Assembly: GCF_033439725.1 (NCBI RefSeq)
Contig: NW_026944385.1
Location: forward strand, 1,240,001-1,304,000
DNA length: 64,000 nt
Direction: 5' to 3'
Origin: Neurospora tetraspora
Lineage: Eukaryota; Ascomycota; Sordariomycetes; Sordariales; Sordariaceae
Each line of letters opens with the position of its first letter. The first letter of the stretch is position 1. The notes below the pieces were generated by a model. The model saw only the letters and a program-made list of their open reading frames with translations, was not told where the DNA came from and searched no databases. The translations under genes and the position numbers were made by a program. Shown here piece by piece: positions 44,083-58,300 of this stretch.

Positions 44083-47000
44083 TTTTAAATCAATTAATAA
44101 TAATTACTTAAGAAAGTTAAATCCTAAACCAAAAATGAAATTACAAAGGTTTATTGTAAGAATTTAAGGTATTGAACATTTATAATAATAATATAATAAT
44201 ATTACTACGCTAAATATATAATAGTGGTGGTAATTGTAAAAGTACTGAATAGACCGAAAACCGTAACGAACGTTATAATAAGGACGTTTTTAACGACGAC
44301 GATAATTGTAACGATATTTTCTTCGATAACGAAGAGGGCGGACACGGCGATAGAGAAGGAGGTTCTAACTTTTTAAATTCCGATTTAAATAAAATAAGGA
44401 AAATACGGTTATTAAACCGAAGGTTAAAAAAAAGGTCGTCGTTAATAATAAAAAACTTATTCCTAAACGCTAAATTATTAATCCTATTATTAAGGATGAT
44501 GCGTATAAAATTATATGTTTTATTAAGGAGCGATATAATAGCTTCTACTTAAATGAGGAACGCTTTTGTAGTAAGTTTACGATCTTCTGTAAGAAATCTT
44601 TATATTATATATATTATTAATTAGAATTACCCGATAAAGTATTAACCGACGTAGTTGCTAATACGAGAAAAAATAATAAGGAACCCGAATTATCTTTTAA
44701 TCTATTTAATTAATATATTATAATAGCGGTTAAAAGTATTAAAACTTTTAACGCTCGTTTAACTAAATATAAAGTTATTAATAATTTAAAGTAAAAGATA
44801 GAAAAATTTATTAAATCATTTATCTGCAATTCTATTACTAATTTCCCCTTCCAAATATTATTCCCTTCGAACCTCCCGTTTCTAATTATTTAATTAAAAA
44901 GAAATCTATTAAACTATACTATAAAAACCCCTAGGCTATATTCTAAGAATTTAAATTACTATTTATTATAAATATAGTATAGAAGGAATAAATATTAGAA
45001 CTTTATCGCCTCGTTTCTTACTTAAATATTAAATTTAAAATTATTTATAATTAGGTCCCCGCTTTAATCAACCGTTATAGCGCTACTACCCCTACTATAA
45101 TTTAATAATTAAAGGACTCTTGTATTAAAAAAAATAATATTATCGAAGGATTAAAAACTTTATTACCGATTTAAATATTAGTAAAGGAATATTTAACAAA
45201 TAACAATTAGAATAAAAGGAAGGCTAAAAAAATAATATTCTTTAATATTAAAAAGGATGCTAATAAAGCTCCTCTTAGGGCTTCTACCCGCTTTTCAACT
45301 TTATCCTTTAATTCAAATAATAGAAAACGCTCTAATTCTTACTACTATAGTACTAAATAAACTAACCCTACTAAATATTATAATTAGAATAACGAAGATA
45401 ATATTCTTTTCGAAGCTTAGAACGATTTAATTTAAAATAACTTCGAAATTAACGTTAATTACTACTTAATTAATTATAATAAATTTCTATATATTAAAAA
45501 TCGTTTAACCGGCTATACTTATTACAATTTAATATTATACTTATACGAAACTTACTTAAATAAAATTAAAACCTACTTTAATTTAATAATTTATTTATAG
45601 CGCTAATATTATAACCCTAATTAAGAGGAGAACGCGCTCTAGAATTTTACTAAATTAAAATTTAAAGATAATAATAATTTTAATTTCTTTAAAAATAAAT
45701 TTATTCGGATAATTAGTAAATGCTAACGTCCCAAACTTAAATAGAAGTGTAAATTATTTTAACGCCTTCTAGTAAAATATAAAAAATAAATAGGCGTAAA
45801 GTACTAGGATTCTTCTATTTCCTTTAAACTTTATTATATAAATTATTCCGGTTTTAAATAAATATTAAAAACTATCGCTAATAAAAATAAAAATACTTTT
45901 AAAATTAATAAAAATAATAATTCTAATAGAAATAATAAGGGCTCTAATTTTAGCTCTAACTCTTACTCTAATTCTAACTCCGCTCCTAAGCCTATTAGTA
46001 GAGGAGGCGGAAGCGCTGTTTATTAAGGTAGTAACTATAAAGAAATTATTTGACTATTTAATGAAGGTAAATACTTTCTCTATAAGGAGAAGGGTTATAT
46101 TAAATACGATTATCCCGAAAAGGAACGTTTCGACCGCGAACGCCGCGACTATATTATTACTATCGTCGATCATTATTTAACTTACGAAAACGGAAATAAC
46201 TAAAAATTCTAATTACCCTGGGCGTTTTAATTATTAACGAATAAGGAAATTAATTACTATAAATAAATTAAATTCCTTCCTAAGAGAAGTATCGGTTCTA
46301 TAATAATAGAAGAAGAATAAATAAAAACATAAAGGAAAAGAAGGATTTAATTTAATACCCTTTCTAAAATGGGAACATTTATTTATTTAATATACTTTAA
46401 TTAATAATAAAGTATTTTTATTTATATTTAATACTTTAATTAATATAAGAATAAACGGTTATTTATCTATTAGCACCGCCTTTATTAAAATATTAAAGAA
46501 ATAAATATTAATAGAATTTGTAAATAACTTTCTAATTCGAAGAATTAACAATTATTAAGGAAAAATAAATTAAAGTATTAAAAAAGTTGTTAAAGCTGCT
46601 TTAAAAATTCAGAACCGAATTACGCTACCCGATTACCTTATTGTAGTTAATATAGCGTATGATATTATTATCGGCCGAAAATAGTTCGACCTTTATAATA
46701 TTTAAGTAAATTATACTAATTAGCGTTTATTCTTCCCCTAAAATCGAAGCCGGACCCAAATTAATTAAACTACTTCGAAATTTAAAATTCGCCGAATTCG
46801 ATTAACCCCGCTTATTAGAAAGATTTAAAATATTATAACGTATTAATAATTCGAAAGAATAACCGCCGAATGGATAAAAAAAGTAGCGGCCGAATAATTA
46901 TTCGTTTTATAAATAAATATATTTTAACCGAACCTATCCTTAATAGACAACTGTCCCCTAATTATTATATAAAACAAAGAAATCGATTTTAAAACCAAAA

Positions 47001-47106
47001 ATTAATATTGCTACAAAGTTCGACAATATTAGAAGGATATTAAAAAGCGGATTTTAAAACTAAAAGCCGCTTCGAATTCCGAATTTAAAACGGTTCTTAT
47101 TATACC

Positions 47107-47455
47107 TGTTACGATGCACCAGCTCACGTAGTTCCATATCGCGTAGTTGGGTAAAAATGAATAAATAACTAAAGCTAAAGAAGGAAAGAGGAAGAGGTTG
47201 AAAGCTAGGCTCTAATATGCACTCTTATATAGGATGAGCCTAGGATTCTACTAGCCTTGATCGCTTTGCTTATTTAATCTAATAATATATATAAATGTAA
47301 TATATAAGTTATAGTATTAATTAAATAGGCGCGTATATTAATACCGCCGGTATAGCTAATTAGGGTACGTATATTAATAGCGCTAGTAAGTCTTATATGT
47401 TTTATTAATAAGACGAATGGGATGTGATTTATAGTATTAGATCCTAGTCGTTATA
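47107..47455 (-). repeat. 3' LTR of element C
   Basis: 349 bp; starts TGTTACGATGCACC. The left copy is less mutated than the right one in its first 60 bases. Confidence 0.88.
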
Positions 47456-50400
47456 TTACCCCCCCCTCTGGGTTGAAGCTTAGCCTTAGAGCCGAAACGA
47501 AAGAAAAGAAAGAAAAGAAAGAAAAGAAAAATTTCCGCTACAAATAAGAATTGAATACTTCTTTTAACGTCTTTCTTTACTTTCTTACTATCGCTTTCCT
47601 CTTTAAATTAATTCGTAATCCTTTAATTAGTTTATTATTATTATTGTGGTTTACTTTATTACTTGCTAATTATTAAATTAAATGCTTAGGTAGCCTTAGT
47701 ATTATAGGGTTCGCGTTCTAATATTCTTTTAGGAGTTTTATTAAATTGACGAAGTTATTCGCTAATTAGAATTTTAGATCGGGGTCCTAACCTTTTTACT
47801 CTACTTAATATTTTAACTTTCTTTTTATTACTCTCGATAAAATTACCTTTGAGATTTTTTATTCTTTTTTATTACTAATTAATTTGCTTGCCGGGTTTTC
47901 GTTGCCTTGGTTGGGTAGTAGGTTATTATAATATTTGCGTAATTTATTAGTATAATAAATAGTGGCGCCGCGCTAATTTTGGGGAACTTTTAATTTATAT
48001 AAGTGTTTTTTTATTACTTTAATATAATGAGGGATTTAGGTTTATCGTTAATTAAATTTATTATTAGGCCTATTTGTAAATTAACCTCTTTTAATAATGA
48101 AAATTCTATTACTGACGTTGAAATTTAGTTCCTTTTTATACTTATTATTTTAAACAGTTTGTTACTACTATACTTTATTAATAGTATACCGAACTATAAT
48201 TTATATCGTTTTTAACCAGTCTATTAATTAATATACTTTTTAACGGTTAATTTCCGTTTTATATAATTTTAATTCTATACAATGCTCCTAATTAATATTA
48301 GGTATGGGGTAATTTATAATAACTTTTTTAGGGGATAGGCTATTTAGATTATTATATAGGAAGTTTATTTAAATTACGTTTAGAACGGGAATGAATTCGG
48401 ACTAATTATTTTAATAGTAATTAATATAAGATTTTAACCGCTAGTTGATATATTAGTATAGATTTTTAATTTGGCCGGTTATTTATAAGTAATGTAATGT
48501 AGTTAATTTTTATTTAACGTTTAATTAGGACGTAGTTTCTTATATTATTTAGCATAGAAATTACGGTCTTCGATTATTAATAAATTTATTGGGTAATTTA
48601 AAAATACGGTATAATCCTTGGTAGTAGAGAACTATAGTATCTTTAGCGGTAATTATATTTTTATAAGGGATATTCTAATTTACTTTTATAAATTAGTTCA
48701 TAATAATTGTTAATATATTATAATTATACCGATTTATAGGTATTAATTTAAAGTCGATTATTCGTGACTTTTACGCCCTATAATCCTCCTTTAAAGGGAT
48801 AGAGTATATTAACCCGGGAATTTTATTTTTAGGAGCCTTCAATACCTTATAAATCTAGTAATTATTAATATATCGGTTTATATCGGTAGCTAGTCCTATT
48901 TACTAATATTCTTTATAAATTATACGTTTAATTTTACTTCTACTTGAGTATATCGAAGTAACCAGATAGTATATTACTTTAATAAGTCTAATTTATAAAT
49001 TATTATCTTTAGGGACTACTAATTTATAATCCTTAATTAATAGTCCGTCTTTAATAACGAAGGACGAGCTTTCGTTTTTACTTTTTTTTCATAAATCAAT
49101 AATAATTCTATTAAGCAGTTAATATAGATAAATTCGTTTATTAAATTATAATTAACTTTTATTTTAACGATTTTAACCATTTTATCTTCCACCCCCAAAT
49201 TCATTGGGGGTTCTAATTTATCCGTAGGTTTATTGCCGGCGAAAGTAAAGATTCCATTATTAGCGGGTTTAAATATTCGTAGCTAAATTAATTTTCCTTT
49301 TTATCCTTGACCGTTTTTGAATCTTCTAATTTTTATAATAATATATTTACTACTATATTATCCTTTTCTAATCGGTAAATTACTCGAAATTGGTATCTTA
49401 ATAGGGTTTTAGATTATTAGAGCTATTTACTATTAATTACCCTCTTTATATTAAAATATTTAAGAGTTTAATAATTAATAAATATTGTAAACGGTTTAGT
49501 ACTTTTAAATATAGGCCGCTATTATTCGATACCCTTTATTATAATTATTAATTCTTTATTATAAATAGGGTAGTTAAATTTAATTAAGTATATAATTTCC
49601 GAATAGAACGTTACGGGGTACTATTCGCCGTTTTTTTAAAATTAATTTATTATTCTGGTATATATTCTATTATTAATATTTATTTCGATTTATATTTCCC
49701 TTTCGTAATCGAAATAATAAAATATTAGTACTCTAAGAAGACTCCTTTTTAATATATTAAAAAACTTCTTCGTAATAGTTATGCTATTTAAAAGTTAAAT
49801 CTTTCTTTATTAAATCTATTAAAAATTTAATTATCTTTAAAGTTTTTAATAAACTTCCGGTAGAAATTGTAAAAAGTTTAAAAAATTTATATATTTTTTA
49901 TTATTATTAATACCTTTTAATCTTTTATAGCTACTATTTTCTTTAGGTCTACCGAAATATTATTAATATTAATAATAGATCTTAAGAATTTAATTTTAAT
50001 TATATTAAATTCGTACTTTTTAATATCGGTTTATAACCCCATTTCTTCGAGGCGTTGTAATACAAAATCGATATATTTATTATAATCTTTTTAATTATTA
50101 GAATAGATTAAAATATTGTTAATATAAGCGTTATAGAAATTATCGAAGTAGCTTATTAGAATTTTATTAATAAATTATTAGAAGGACGATAATCCTTTTG
50201 TAAGGCCGAATAGTAGTATTTTATATTTATATACCTTATATTATATACAGAACATTTTTCAATCTTTGTAATTTAGGTATATACGAATATAATAAAATAC
50301 TTACTAAATATCCATCTTCGTAAATATTTTAATTTAATTAATACGAATTAAAGTCTTATTAATTAAAGGTAATAGATATTAATCTTTCTTTAAGAAGGTA

Positions 50401-51001
50401 TTAAATTTCCGATAATTTATATAGAAGCGTAGATTTCCGTTGGCTTTAGGGATAAATAATCCCGGGGCGGCCTATAGGGCGGAATTAGCTTTAATAAATC
50501 CTTTTTAGAGGTTATTAGTAATATATTGTTTATATTCCTTTAATTATTCGAAGGTTATTTTATATAGCGAATTGTAATTAAGGTTTTATAGGGACTTGCC
50601 CTCTTCGAATTCGATATTATAATTAATTTTCTCTTTTAATTTAGGTAGTATATCTAAATCCTTTTTATTAAATATATTAATACAATTTTAATACTTCTTA
50701 GGAAGTTTATTTATAACAAATTATTAATAATTTCCATTATCTTTTAAAAGTATTTATCCTTCTTTTAATATTTCAATTAGGCTATTAATTTCGTAAAGAT
50801 TTACATTTTGGGCGTAATTAACTATAAAAGTTAACTTTTATATAATTAGTAAGGGGGTATCGGGTTTAAGTATAATTAGATTTACAATATCGGCGAAGCA
50901 ACATTCGAAGTTAAAAGTCAACGAGGCGATTTATTAAGTTTTCAGGTTCAATAAAGATTTTAAATACTTTCCTAAATAAATATAAGTGAATTTTAATTAA
51001 A

Positions 51002-51350
51002 TGTTACGATACATTAGCTTACGTAATTCCGTATCGTATAATTAAATATAAATGAATAAATAAAATAAAATTAAACAAGGAAAGAGGGAGAGGTTGAAAA
51101 TTAAATTTTAATATATACCCTTATATAGGATGAGCCTAGATTTTGCTAGCCTCGACCGCCTTCCTTATTTAATTTAATAATATATATAAATACGATATAT
51201 AAGTCGTAGTACTAATTAAATAGGCGCGTATATTAATGCCGCTATTATAACTAATTAGGATGCGCGTATTAATAGCGCTAGTAGGCCCTGTGGGTCTTAT
51301 TAATAAGACGAATAGGATGTGATCCATAGTACTAGATCCTAGTCGTTATA
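51002..51350 (-). repeat. 5' LTR of element C
   Basis: 349 bp, same length as its partner. Differences are transitions, for example TGTTACGATACATTAG against TGTTACGATGCACCAG. Confidence 0.88.
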
Positions 51351-54300
51351 ATACTAACGAATTCGGATATACTCAATCCCGCTATTTTCTTTAGAACCCT
51401 ACCGCAGTTCTTAAAAAGACCAACCGTATAAGTAAAATAAAATATAATTTAATTAATTTTACTTACCTTATAATATTATTTTTAAAATTTGAAAAACCCT
51501 ATTATTAAAAATAATCCGCCGAAGGTAAATAAGAATTAGAAATTTAAAGTACTTATTAATTAAAGTAAAATAATATAGGTTAATATGAGTTTTATTCTAC
51601 TTAAATATGTATTTCAAATAGGGACCTCTTTTTATAGTCTATTAAAAAGGCAAATTGTATAATTTATTCTATTAGTATCTTCGAAATCGATCGATTTATT
51701 TAATAAAAAAGAATTATTAAAGACTTTACTTAGGAATTATTACCCCGTAAAAAGAAAGAACTTTATAAGGAAATTATTCCAACAATTCTACTCGAATATT
51801 ATAACAAAATCGAAATTTTTAATAAATACAATTCGAATACGTTATTCAAATATAGGCCGTACGATTACAAAATTAAACTTAATAAAAGCTATCGACTAAA
51901 AGAACTCGGTTATAATCTTCTATATAAAATATCTTTTAACGGATTAAAAACCGTACGCAAATATATTTTAAAACATTTATTAAAGAGATTCATTAAAGCG
52001 AACTCATCCTTATAAATAGTACTTATATTATTTATTAAAAAGGTTAATGGAAATCTGTATTTTTATATAAATTATCGAAAATTTAATACTATTATTCGAA
52101 AAGACCGCTACTTATTATTATTAAATAAAGAAATACTCGCTAAAGTAACTAAAACCTAATAATTTATAAAGATCGATATTTAACAAACATTTTACTATAT
52201 TCAAACAAAACTAGAAAACGAAGAACTAATTACCTTCCGTACTAATATAAGGGCTTTTAAATATAAAGTATTACCGTTCGGCCTTACCAATAATCTAATT
52301 AACTTTTAAAACTTTATTAACTCTATCCTAAACAAATACTTAAATAATTTCTATATAATCTATAGTAATAATATTTTAATCTATTTAAATACCTTAAATA
52401 AATATACTAACTATATTAAAAAAAGTTCTCCATCGTTTCAAGGACGCAAGCTTATAGGCTGATTTTAAAAAATACGAATTTTATATAACTAAAACAAAAT
52501 TCCTAAAATTTATTGTAAGCTAGGATAATATTTCTATTAATTTAAAAGAAATAGAGATTATTAAAAAATAGGCCGTACCTTCTAACTTAAAAGGAATCTA
52601 ATCTTTCTTAAACTTCTATAATTTCTATTAAAAATTTATTAGAAATTATAATCGTATAACACGTCGCCTTACAAACTTAATACGGAAATGAAAAACATTT
52701 ATTTAAACCAATAAATATTAAACCGCTTTTGAACAATTCAAAAGATTATTCGTAAAAGCCTCGCTATTAAAATATTTCCGTTATAATACCGAAACAAAAA
52801 TTAAAATAAATACTAATAATAGAATACTAGCGGGAATATTATTCCAATTATAAAAGGATACTAAAAAATAACACCCGGTTACTATCTTTTTAAAAACTAT
52901 ATAGGGCGCCGAATTTAATTACCCTATTTATAATACAGAATTACTTACTGTTATTAAAACCGTTCTAAATATAGCAACCTAAATTCGTTAGCTTCTAATA
53001 AAGTAAATTATTTATAATTATTACTAATTATTAAGCATTCGAATATTTTAATACGAAGCGCCTCCTTAACTTTCAATAAATTAGATAAGTAGAATTCTTA
53101 TCCTAATACTACTTCGAAATTACGTACCAACTTAACACGAAGAATGTAGTAACGGACGCGCTTTCCCGGAAGTCCGAGGACCTTAAAACGTAAAAAAAAT
53201 AAAAAGGACGCATATTATACATTATAAATATTCAAATTAATAATAAAAGGCAAAATTAAAGTTTTTATTATTATTTCCATCGTTACTACTTCCGGTCCGC
53301 TAAAAAAATCGGTCCCGATTATAACTTTAAATATAAATAAATTAAACCCTATTAAACTAAAAGGATATAAATTAATAAATACGCTTATAAAAACTTACTG
53401 AAAAGACGAATCCTTGAAGGAATATTACGTCCGCACTCATAAGTCGGATCCTAACTTCGTAATACTAATTAATAAACTCCTAATTTATTAAAATCGCTTA
53501 ATCGTCCCCGAATTAAATAACCTACGTATACGAATTATCGATAAAACTTATTTAACGTTAATTATAATTTACCCAAAAAGAAATAAAACCTAGGCAATCC
53601 TTAAAATATAATACTAGTAGCCGCGTATAATTAAAAATATCGACCGCTTCATTAAAGATTATATAATATATAAGGTTAATAAAATCCCTAAAAATAAAAC
53701 ACCCGGCTTATTACACCCAATTCCCCTACCTACTAAAAAATAAACGTCTATCGTTATAAATTTTAAAAAAATACGAAAAAATAAATATAGTTTCGATAAT
53801 ACATTAATAATAATCGACTATCTTTTAAAATTATTATAGTTCACCACCTATACAAAAAGTACTACCGCTTACAACGCTACTCGAATATATTATAAAGGAT
53901 TATACTATATTTATAATATACTAAAAAAAATAATCTCCAACGGGAGGCCGTAATTTATATCCGTATTTATAAACAAAATATTTAAATTGACCGGGACAAA
54001 ATAAAAACTAACTACCGTAGGACATAATCAAACGGTAGGCCAAATAAAAGTTATAAATATTTATATTAACTAATACGTTTATCTATTTATTAACTACCGT
54101 TAAAACGATTAATCTAAGGCTATTCTAACCTTAAATATAATATAGAATAATCTTCTCTAAAATAATATAAACTTATCTTCCTACGAAATTATATTCGAAT
54201 ACCTAATAAAGATACCCTTCAATTAGGAAGGTTACATTTAAAATCCTAATATCCCCCGGACAAAATAATTAATTAAAGAACAAATATAAAACTATATTTA

Positions 54301-55002
54301 ATATATATATAGTTACATCTAATTCGCAAAGGAAATAATATTAAAAATATAAAAATAATAAACGGTCTAAATTAATAAGAAACGGAAGGAACCCAATTTC
54401 GAACTAAAAAATAAAATCATTATTATTAAGCAGCTCTAATTTATAACTATTCGACCTAATAATAAATTCGATTTCCCCAATATTCGTAATTATTATAAAA
54501 TTATTAAGAAAATGAAATACTCTTACCGTTAAAAATTACCGAAGAATTCAAAGGGTACCAACGTCTTTTATGCGGACTACTTATAAAAATATAATAATAA
54601 CCCACTGATAAAATAAACGTTCGAATACTCTAGACCAATTAATATAAACGAAGATAATAATTCCGAATAAGAAGTTAATAAAATTATAATTTCTAAAATA
54701 ATTAATAAAAAACTCTTTTATTAAGCGGATTAAAAAAGTTAAGGCTCTAATTTAAAATAATATTCTACTTCTAATTTTAAATACGTAGTAAAAATACTTT
54801 AAAACTTTTATAAAACTAACCCAAATACCCTAGGCCCGCTCTATGAATATAAAGCAATACAATAACGATGAATACCCTGAAGCTGAAGGATTAAAGTATT
54901 TATAATATATTATAAAGAAGAAATAAATATAATTTTATACATTAATTCTATATAATTATTTAATAAAATTCGCGGAAGAATCTTCTATATAGAGGAGGGT
55001 AA

Positions 55003-55384
55003 TAAAACGGCGCTAATAAATTAGGTCTAAATACTATATACGGATATAATTTACGAAGGTATTAGAATAAGGTATATAGAGGATTCTAAGTACGGTATAA
55101 TCTAAGAATACAAGTTATTTAATTAATTATATTAAAACTAGCTATGTGGTAGATCTTAGCACGTATAGGGTTTATTATATAAATAAAAGGGATACGAGTG
55201 AAGGGATTGGCTAATAGCGACCCGTATATAGGTCCCGCTATCGCTTATACAACTAGCGTATTTATTTGGATCTATACGCTTGTACCTAATTCTCTTCCTC
55301 TTTTCTTTTCCCCATTTAAAATCTTCTATTATAGATGGAATCTTAATTCTGCCTTCGACTCACCCATACTGTGCCCTTGCATCA
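55003..55384 (+). repeat. 3' LTR of element B
   Basis: 382 bp, equal in length to the left copy. A 65-codon open frame at 55198-55395 lies inside the LTR and is not a gene. Confidence 0.85.
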
Positions 55385-58300
55385 TTTCTATATAATTAAA
55401 TATTATAAAAATAAATAGATCTTCAGTAAATAGCCGTTATCAATACCCTAATTTATTAAATCTTTCTATTTACTTATTTTATAGACCGTATAAATTGTAT
55501 TACTCTACCTTCATTAATAGTAGCTATACTACTCTCAAATTTATTAACCGCCGTTTTATTTATTATTATTAACTCTCTTATTTTAAATTAGCGACCCCTA
55601 AACTTTTTTACTTCGCCGACAGCTACGCTAAAGGTAATATTACTTATTTCTCCCGGTTAATAATATAGGCGGGCATTTATTACGAGGTTGTTAATTTATT
55701 TATTTATAATTTAATTGAGGATAACCCTATTATTTTAGGCTATCCTTAGTTAGTTTACTATATTCCCGGTATTAATTAGCCTAACAATTCCCTTCGTTTC
55801 GGTCCTACCTACGAATAGCGTGGCTATTTTCTTTATAGAATTCTAATTTACCTTCGTTATACCCTGCTAACTAAACGGTACGACCTCTTAACGCCTCTAA
55901 AGACGGCTAATATACAGCCCGCATAAGAAAGCCTTTTTATAAGGAAGTCCCTAACGAAGGGGAACTAGAGTAATTATAATCGGAGTCCGTATATCGCTTC
56001 TCTATCTCCGTAATCGTAAAAAGAACCGCCTACTAACGGTTTAACCGCTTTAAAAACTAAGTTACTAACTGGTTAAGGATTACGTTTATTAGTAGGATCC
56101 TTAGTAGTTCGGGTTATATATTAATATTCGCTATTATACTACTTTAAATTAGTCTCCGTATTTCTCTAAGTTCTTATTAAATAATTAGAAGAGTCCGTAC
56201 TAATAATATTAATTATTATATATTAATTCAAGTTTATAATATCCCTAATAGCCCTATTAACTTTAATGATCTTAAAGAATTATTTGTATTGAACTTTAAT
56301 TAACTAGCCGAAAAGTATAAATTATAAATTATCCGTACGATTCGAATTAATATAGAGGAGGATATTGAAAGAATAGTAGAGGAGGATAAAGTAGAGGAGG
56401 AGGGAGGAACCTTAGATCTTAGTAATATTAATAATAATTTAATAAAGGATATGATTAAAGAAGTATTAGAAGGGAGAGGTTAGGAGTATAAACGATTCTT
56501 TAATAATTATTTCTATTAATAGATCGATATTTTAGTTAGTAAAGGAGATAAATATACGTTCCGTACGATAAGGGTAGCTAATTCCATTTACTTTACTGGC
56601 AAAGAGGAGGATTTTCCCCACTACGAAAAAGTTATTAACGATTACTTTATAATTAATAACGTTTCTATTAGTAAAATTATATTGGAGGATATTATTAAAT
56701 TTTATAAAAGGCTAATAAATTTTTTAAACCCGACACCTAAATCTAAACTAAACTCCCTAAGTAGTATTGGTACTATATTAGTATATTTAGATAAGAGGGT
56801 ATTAATATTTTTCGTTCTATTCGATTTTATAATTTTAAATTCGAATTCCGCCCGGGAATTACGCCGCTTACCTTTCGCGGTTACGTTTTTAACCCCAACA
56901 AATTTAGCGTTATTAAGAAGTAGATTAATAATATTTTTAAGAAGAAATTTATTAAACCCTCTTAATTAGAAGTATTAGTATTAGTTTTATTCGTTAAGAA
57001 GTTAAGTAGCGCGGTATACGTATATATCGATTATAGAAGTATTAATAATATAATTCTTAAATCCTGTTATCCTTTATTATTAATTAAAGAGACCGTTAAC
57101 GCGATTTGCCACGCGAAGGTTTTTACTAAATTTAATATAATTACGGCTTTGAATTATATTTATAATAAATAAGGCTACGAGTAGTTAATTGCTTTTATTA
57201 TATAATTTAATTTATTTAAATCTTTAATAGTACTTTTTAATTTATCAAACGCTTTAAAGGCTTTTTAAAATGTTATTAATAATATCCTTTATAATATCCT
57301 TAATATTCATACGACCGTTTACTTCATTAATATTTTTATTTATTTTAATAACGTACGAGATTACAAACGCTATATTAACAATATATTCGATAGGTTTATT
57401 AAAGTAAGCCTTAGCGTTAATATTAATAAATATGAATTTTATATAATATATACGAAGTATTTAAATTTAATTATTACGTTAGGTGGTATTAAAATAGATT
57501 TAAAGAAAGTTAAAATAATTATAGAATAGTAGGCTCCCGAATTTAAGAAGTCCTTACAATCTTTTTTAGGTTTTGTAAATTTCTATTAACGTTTTATAAA
57601 GGAATTTTCGATTATAGCGACCCTATTCTACGAATTTATTAATAAAAATGCAGTCTAGACTTGGAATAATAGTTATTAAAGAGTTTTCGAATTTTCAAAA
57701 AAGGCTTTTACTAAAGGACCCGTACTAAGGATTTTTAATTAGATTAAGAAAATTATTATCGAAATAGATGCTTTTAATTAGGCCGCCGGCAGTATTCTAT
57801 TATAATACAATAACGATGACGTCTTTTACCTTATTGTCTACTTTTCGGCCAAATATATTTCTTAGGAATATAATTATAACGTATACAATAAAGAATTATT
57901 CGCTATTATTAAAGTATTAAAGGAATAGAGGCCAGAATTCGAAGGTATTTAATAGCCCTTTAATATTTCAATAAATTATAAGAATCTATAGACCTTTACG
58001 ATTAATAAATAATTTACTTAGCACTATATATAGTAGTCTTAATTTTTATCCCATTTTAACTTTTTAATTAAATATATATTGGGTTCTAAAAACCTCCGCT
58101 TAGACGCGCTAAGCTGCAAATTAAACGACCGCCCTAACGACGTAAAGAACGATAAATTTATAGTATGCAAGCGGGCTCTATTAGACCCCTTATAATTCAA
58201 ATATAATTATTTCGAAGACCCCGCGGCTAATTTCTCCCTTTATTTATTAAGTATAAACGACTTTAATGATAAATTAACTAATATTTTGATCCGGATAAGC

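Larger units (their letters stand above)
47107..51350 (-). mobile_element. LTR retrotransposon C, Ty3/gypsy-like, reverse orientation, inserted in B
   Basis: Two 349-bp LTRs (47107-47455, 51002-51350) are flanked by ATACC and ATACT, a 5-bp target duplication with one C-to-T change. A run of C (47458-47469) just inside the left LTR is a polypurine tract on the minus strand, so the element reads leftwards. The internal part is only about 3.5 kb. Minus-strand translation goes almost directly from the 5' LTR into the pre-RT spacer and reverse transcriptase (about 50550 down to 49900: LFIPKANGNLRFYINYRKFN, AYINNILIYS), leaving no room for Gag and protease. It separates protease from reverse transcriptase in B. 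Confidence 0.88.
43701..55384 (+). mobile_element. LTR retrotransposon B, Ty3/gypsy-like, inserted in A
   Basis: Two 382-bp LTRs (43701-44082, 55003-55384). The polypurine tract AGAGGAGGGTAA abuts the right LTR, giving plus orientation. Net length without element C is about 7.4 kb. A Gag zinc knuckle relic is at 46072-46113, a protease-end motif reading DIIIGRK near 46658, and reverse transcriptase at about 51.93-52.45 kb (INYRKFNTIIRKDRYLLLLN, YSNNILIYL). RNase H-like sequence follows, and an integrase at about 53.5-54.2 kb. Target duplications are not clear: the flanks CTATT and TTTCT agree only if transitions and one other change are allowed. It interrupts A between its Gag and protease regions. 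Confidence 0.85.

Noticed and set aside
55198-56969. Intact short frames inside the right RIP tract (55198-55395, 56682-56969)
   Set aside because: One lies inside an LTR and the other is a chance stop-free piece of degraded pol; neither is a gene.
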